From: Chromobacterium aquaticum | Lineage (GTDB): Bacteria; Pseudomonadota; Gammaproteobacteria; Burkholderiales; Chromobacteriaceae | Assembly (NCBI RefSeq): GCF_021129195.1 | Contig: NZ_JAJOHW010000089.1 | Location: forward strand, 1-64,000 | Length of the DNA stretch: 64,000 nt | Direction: 5' to 3' | Part shown: positions 60,401-64,000 of the stretch, piece after piece | Layout of the letters: each line of letters starts with the position of its first letter | Numbering within the stretch: the stretch's first letter is position 1 | The notes under the pieces: model-generated | What the model saw: only the letters and a program-made list of their open reading frames with translations | Databases searched by the model: none | What the model was told of the DNA's origin: nothing | Position numbers and translations under genes: made by a program

Positions 60401-61236
60401 CAAACACTGGTTCCGAGCGCCGTCGCGGCCGGTTTTGCGGCTTCGCGCCGCGCCGGCAGCGTGTGACGCTCCAGCAGGTAAACCACCAGGCCCACGCCCA
60501 GCGCGCCGCCGGCGATATTGCCCAGGGTGGCCGGAATCATATTGTGCAGGATGGCGGCGGCGTCCAGGCCTTGCATGCCGTGCAGCAGGGCCAGCGAGAA
60601 GAAGGCCATGTTGGCGATGCTGTGTTCAAAGCCTGAGAAGAAGAACACGAACACCAGCAGCAGGATCATCAGCATCTTGGCGGCATCGCCGGCCATGCGC
60701 AACGGCACCCATACCGCCAGGCAGATCACCCAGTTGCACAGCGCGCCCTTCCAGAAGATTTCCCAAGCGCCGGCATGCACTTTATGCGCGGCCACATTGA
60801 ACAGCAGGTGGTCGGCCGGCAGGCTGCCCATGCCGCCGGCGCCGGCGAACACCGCGGTGAACAGCAACACGCCCAGCAGATTGCCCAGGTAGACCATGGT
60901 CCAGCTGCGCAGCAGGTTGCACACGCGGCAGTCGCCGCTGAGCACGCCCACGCTGAAGTACATCACATTGCTGGTGAACAGCTCCAGCTTGCAGACGATG
61001 ATGCTGACCAGGGCCACGCCAAAGAAGCCGGCCACGGCGATGTAGTAGCCGGGGGAGCCGACGGCGAAGAAGACCTGGCCCAGCTTGAGGCTGACGCTGA
61101 GCACCACGGCGATCAGCGCGCCGGCCATGCCGGCGCTCAATAGATAGCGCCCAGGGTGCTGACGCAGCACGGTCTGTTTGGAGGCGGCTTCGGCCGCGAC
61201 ATAGGCGAGTGTGGAGGCGTGATTCATGTTTTTCAT
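60400..61236 (-). CDS. focA: Formate channel of the FNT family
   Basis: A 278-residue membrane protein with six spans. FNT hallmarks are LELFTSNVMYFSVGVLSG and VYLGNLLGVLLF, then NWVICLAVWV and HSIANMAFF. It moves formate made by PflB across the inner membrane. The start at 61236 (MKNMNHAST) is preferred over longer frames without similarity; 61227 is an alternative. Upstream DNA carries an FNR box at 61453. Confidence 0.92.
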   Translation of the reverse strand: MKNMNHASTLAYVAAEAASKQTVLRQHPGRYLLSAGMAGALIAVVLSVSLKLGQVFFAVGSPGYYIAVAGFFGVALVSIIVCKLELFTSNVMYFSVGVLSGDCRVCNLLRSWTMVYLGNLLGVLLFTAVFAGAGGMGSLPADHLLFNVAAHKVHAGAWEIFWKGALCNWVICLAVWVPLRMAGDAAKMLMILLLVFVFFFSGFEHSIANMAFFSLALLHGMQGLDAAAILHNMIPATLGNIAGGALGVGLVVYLLERHTLPARREAAKPAATALGTSV

Positions 61237-61452
61237 TTCGCGAGCTAGGGCAGAGCCGCCGGCCTCGGGTCCATCTTGATGCAATGCCTATCAACTGATG
61301 ATGCCGTTTTCAGGTTTCCGCCGGGACTTGCCCGGCCTGGCCTGCTTCCGACACGAGTTTGTTTGACTGTCATCCTTGATGGCTTCCCGCGCCTGCGCTT
61401 GCGCCGATTGTTGGTTCACGAAAATTTTATGTTCGTATTGCATCATCGTTGT

Positions 61453-61466
61453 TTGATAACAATCAA
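61453..61466. promoter_or_regulatory. FNR/Anr box upstream of focA
   Basis: TTGAT-AACA-ATCAA is a perfect consensus match, 217 bp before the focA start. Confidence 0.75.
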
Positions 61467-61693
61467 ACGCAGGTCTTTCCCTGGCGAGACTCTGTTCAGC
61501 TCCTTCTTTTTGCAACATGGCCGGCAACGGTTTTGCCTTTCGCCGCGCCACGAAAGCGTCCTTCTCCACCGGACACCGGCTTTACGCCGATGGCAAGCGC
61601 GATTGCCAACAACACAAAAACGCTTAAAAATCAGTAATATAAGTGAAAAACGGTCGTTTGATAGGCAAAACAATGTTTGAAACCAATCAAAAA

Positions 61694-61728
61694 ATGTTCG
61701 TTTTGAAAAATTTTTGTTCGTTTTCGAA
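61694..61728. promoter_or_regulatory. Tandem TGTTCGTTTT motifs
   Basis: ATGTTCGTTTTGAA (61694) and TTGTTCGTTTTCGAA (61714) are spaced about 20-21 bp apart, two helical turns. ATGTTCGTAT also occurs at 61429-61438. Confidence 0.45.
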
Positions 61729-62230
61729 AAAAATTTTGCTGCTCGGATTTCATATTATGATACTTCATCACAAGCCGTCGGCCATGCTGATATAGCAAAC
61801 GTCTTGACGTAAGCGAGCACCTCCACCTCCCCTGCATTGTGCCCGCCACCCACCACAGCAATCCAATTAATTACTATTTTTCAGTTAGTTAGCTCACCAA
61901 ACCAAGCCATTGCCACGGACTAGGCAGCCTGTTTCCAATCCTAGCCGCCGTCGCTCCACCCATGCCATGCGCGTGTCTTACCGCGTTACAACTAGCTCGA
62001 ACCATGTCGAAAAACCCGGCTGAGCTTTCAAGCAAGCGCTCGGTTTCACTCAACAACGATCAGCAAAGCAACATAAAATCAAAACAATCTGAAAATTGGA
62101 ATATTCCGCAAACAAACCACATATCGAGCAATTTTCTTATTTTTATGACCTATTTTTCTTATTTTTAAACCAAAAACAATCAATCATCATGATATTGATA
62201 AGTCATCAACAGCAAATAGCAATTGTTCGG

Positions 62231-62246
62231 ATGTTCGTTTTGCTTC
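62231..62246. promoter_or_regulatory. TGTTCGTTTT motif upstream of sdaC
   Basis: ATGTTCGTTTTGCTTC lies 10 bp before the FNR box of sdaC; TTGTTCGGAT precedes it at 62223. Confidence 0.4.
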
Positions 62247-62255
62247 AAAATAAAG

Positions 62256-62269
62256 TTGATTAGAATCAA
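62256..62269. promoter_or_regulatory. FNR/Anr box upstream of sdaC
   Basis: TTGAT-TAGA-ATCAA is a perfect consensus match, 184 bp before the sdaC start. Confidence 0.8.
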
Positions 62270-62452
62270 CTGATGTTCTGAAAGGTGTAACCCCCTCGGT
62301 ACAACTGCCTATACCATGCACATCAATGAAGCGTGAATCACTAATCAACGGTTCCCGCTACTGACTAAAAGTCTAGCAAGAGATAAAACGGCGCGCCGCC
62401 GGGCGGCACGCCAAAACGATTACCCCATTTGTCTTTAATGAAGGCCAATATC

Positions 62453-63742
62453 ATGTCTCAAGCCGTTTCCACCCCCCTGCCCAAATCAGGCGCTTCGTCC
62501 GCATGGACCAAGCAAGATACCGTCTGGATGTTGGGTCTGTACGGCACCGCCATTGGCGCCGGCACCCTGTTCCTGCCCATCAACGCCGGCATCGGCGGTC
62601 TGTGGCCGCTGATCGTCATGGCGCTGCTGGCCCTGCCGCTGACCTTCTTCGCTCACCGCGGCCTCACCCGCTTCGTGCTGTCCAGCTCCAAGCCGGGCGC
62701 TGACATCACCGAGGTGGTGGAAGAGCACTTCGGCGTGGGCGCCGGCAAGCTGATCACCCTGCTGTACTTCTTCGCCATCTACCCCATTCTGTTGGTGTAT
62801 AGCGTGGCCATCACCAACACCGTGCAATCCTTCATGGTCAACCAGCTGGGCGTGTCCGCTCCGCCGCGCGCCATCCTGTCGCTGATCCTGATCCTGGGTC
62901 TGATGGCCATCGTGCGCCTGGGCGAGAAGATGATCGTCAAGGCCATGAGCGTGCTGGTTTACCCCTTTGTCGCCTGCCTGATGCTGCTGGCGCTGTACCT
63001 GGTTCCGGAATGGAACGGCGCGGCCATCCAGCAAGCCGGCAGCCTGGGCGACGCCCTGTCCCACGGCGCGTTCTACAAAACGCTGTGGCTGGCCATCCCG
63101 GTCATGGTGTTCTCCTTCAACCACTCGCCCATCATTTCGTCCTTCTCGGTTGACCAGCAGAAGCTGCATGGCGACGCCGCTGAGCCGGCCGCCGGCCGCG
63201 TGCTGATCCGCGCTCACGTCATGATGGTGCTGTCGGTGATGTTCTTCGTGTTCAGCTGCGTGTTCAGCCTGTCCCCGGCGGACCTGGCCGCTGCCAAGGC
63301 GCAGAACATTTCCATCCTGTCCTACCTGGCCAACCACTTCCGCAACCCGGTGATTGAATGGGTGGCTCCGCTGATCGCCATCGTCGCCATCAGCAAGTCC
63401 TTCCTGGGTCACTACCTGGGCGCCAAAGAAGGCTTCAACGGCCTGGTGATCAAGCAACTGCGCCAGAACGGCAAGTCCATCGAGACCGCCAAGCTGGACC
63501 GCTTCACCGCCGTGTTCATGATCATCACCACCTGGGCCGTGGCCACCTTCAACCCCAGCATCCTGGGCATGATCGAAACCCTGGGCGGCCCGGTGATCGC
63601 GATGCTGCTGTTCCTGATGCCGATGTACGCCATCGCCAAAGTGCCGGCCATGAAGAAATACTCCGGCGCCGCCAGCAACATCTTCGTGGTTCTGATCGGC
63701 CTGATCGCCATCTCCGCCATCTTCTACGATCTGTTCGCCTGA
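62453..63742 (+). CDS. sdaC: Serine transporter of the HAAAP family (SdaC-like)
   Basis: A 429-residue protein with 11 predicted membrane spans, the same length as E. coli SdaC. Hallmarks are LGLYGTAIGAGTLFLPINAG near the N-terminus and FSFNHSPIISSFS in the middle. It imports serine with a proton. The ATG at 62453 has AAGG 8 bp upstream; 62438 is an alternative. sdaA follows after a hairpin, so uptake and breakdown are linked. Confidence 0.92.
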   Translation: MSQAVSTPLPKSGASSAWTKQDTVWMLGLYGTAIGAGTLFLPINAGIGGLWPLIVMALLALPLTFFAHRGLTRFVLSSSKPGADITEVVEEHFGVGAGKLITLLYFFAIYPILLVYSVAITNTVQSFMVNQLGVSAPPRAILSLILILGLMAIVRLGEKMIVKAMSVLVYPFVACLMLLALYLVPEWNGAAIQQAGSLGDALSHGAFYKTLWLAIPVMVFSFNHSPIISSFSVDQQKLHGDAAEPAAGRVLIRAHVMMVLSVMFFVFSCVFSLSPADLAAAKAQNISILSYLANHFRNPVIEWVAPLIAIVAISKSFLGHYLGAKEGFNGLVIKQLRQNGKSIETAKLDRFTAVFMIITTWAVATFNPSILGMIETLGGPVIAMLLFLMPMYAIAKVPAMKKYSGAASNIFVVLIGLIAISAIFYDLFA

Positions 63743-63757
63743 TCGCCCTTCTCTGAC

Positions 63758-63785
63758 AACCCGGCCGGTCGCGGCCGGCCGGGTT
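63758..63785 (+). terminator. Hairpin between sdaC and sdaA
   Basis: AACCCGGCCGG and its complement form an 11-bp stem with a 6-nt loop. No strong T-run follows, so it may attenuate or process the message. Confidence 0.5.
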
Positions 63786-63828
63786 CCTCAGCATCAAGCC
63801 TAAGTATCAAGCCAAGAGGTAAGCAATC

Positions 63829-64000
63829 ATGTTCAGCATGACTGATATCTACAAAATCGGCGTCGGCCCCTCCAGTTCCCACACCGTCGGTCCGATGAAG
63901 GCCGGCCACCAGTTCCTGGGCTCGCTCAAGGAAACCGGCCGTTTCAACCAAGTCACCCATGTTCACGTCGACTGCTACGGCTCGCTGGCCCTGACCGGCA
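63829..64000 (+). CDS. sdaA: L-serine ammonia-lyase, 5' part only
   Basis: The first 57 codons of an iron-sulfur L-serine deaminase: FSMTDIYKIGVGPSSSHTVG, then PMKAGHQFLGSL, the beta-domain signature. It converts serine to pyruvate and ammonia. AGAGGTAAG precedes the start. The gene runs off the window. Confidence 0.92.
   Translation, partial: MFSMTDIYKIGVGPSSSHTVGPMKAGHQFLGSLKETGRFNQVTHVHVDCYGSLALTG

Larger units (their letters stand above)
61237..62452. other. Long AT-rich divergent regulatory region focA/sdaC
   Basis: About 1.2 kb with no supported gene. It holds two perfect FNR boxes, a weak FNR-like site TTGAA-ACCA-ATCAA (61677-61690), and several TGTTCG motifs. The AT-richness and length suggest complex control or a small RNA; no RNA gene can be shown. 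Confidence 0.5.

Noticed and set aside
61962-62168. Small plus-strand frame between focA and sdaC
   Set aside because: No ribosome site, biased composition, lies in a regulatory gap.

Overview
The window is about 64 kb of a high-GC betaproteobacterial chromosome. Gene content and style (split pyruvate formate-lyase/acetate fermentation genes, a sphingomyelinase-like secreted enzyme, dispersed palindromic repeats) suggest a Chromobacterium-like member of the Neisseriales. The genus is an inference, since no rRNA or other marker gene is present.

Layout. 1-9.1 kb is ordinary chromosome: the 5' part of an AsmA-like/DUF748 envelope gene, a glutamine-synthetase-like polyamine gene with a palindromic operator candidate upstream, a transglutaminase-like protein, two small secreted proteins, a methyltransferase, a sphingomyelinase-like phosphodiesterase and a DUF3995 membrane protein. 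9.2-13.6 kb holds pta, ackA and pflA on the minus strand. 14.0-16.0 kb holds a beta-propeller protein and an M24 peptidase-like protein. 16280-52555 is a complete Mu-like transposable prophage (36,276 bp) with TG...CA ends, a 5-bp target duplication (TTAGC) and matching transposase-site motifs 17 bp inside each end. It sits in the loop of a large palindrome. 52.6-57.8 kb is a patchwork of structured non-coding DNA, AT-richer unknown genes, a VOC protein, a duplicated segment and gene fragments. 57.9-64 kb returns to anaerobic metabolism: pflB, focA, sdaC and the start of sdaA.

Prophage. The gene order follows Mu: repressor / ner / transposase A / B / early accessory genes / gemA / mor / lysis (endolysin, holin candidate, Rz with Rz1 nested in another frame) / DUF1804 small-terminase-like / large terminase / portal / F / G / protease I with nested scaffold / major head protein / gp35-38 / sheath / tube / frameshifted tail chaperone / tape measure / N / P / gp45-48 / fibre / fibre assembly. 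No Mu-style com/mom or gin genes are seen; a gene at 23864 has a methylase-like HPPC motif. Several AT-richer or reverse-strand cargo genes lie at module boundaries (27230, 30258, 35505, 47627). The 47627 membrane protein is the most system-like unknown.

How the host genes work together. The two metabolic blocks form one route: serine uptake (SdaC), serine to pyruvate (SdaA), pyruvate to formate and acetyl-CoA (PflB, activated by PflA), formate exchange (FocA), and acetyl-CoA to acetate with ATP (Pta, AckA). FNR/Anr-type boxes (TTGAT-N4-ATCAA or close) lie upstream of pflA, pflB, focA and sdaC. A second motif resembling TGTTCG-N4-CGAACA recurs beside them, suggesting an additional shared regulator.
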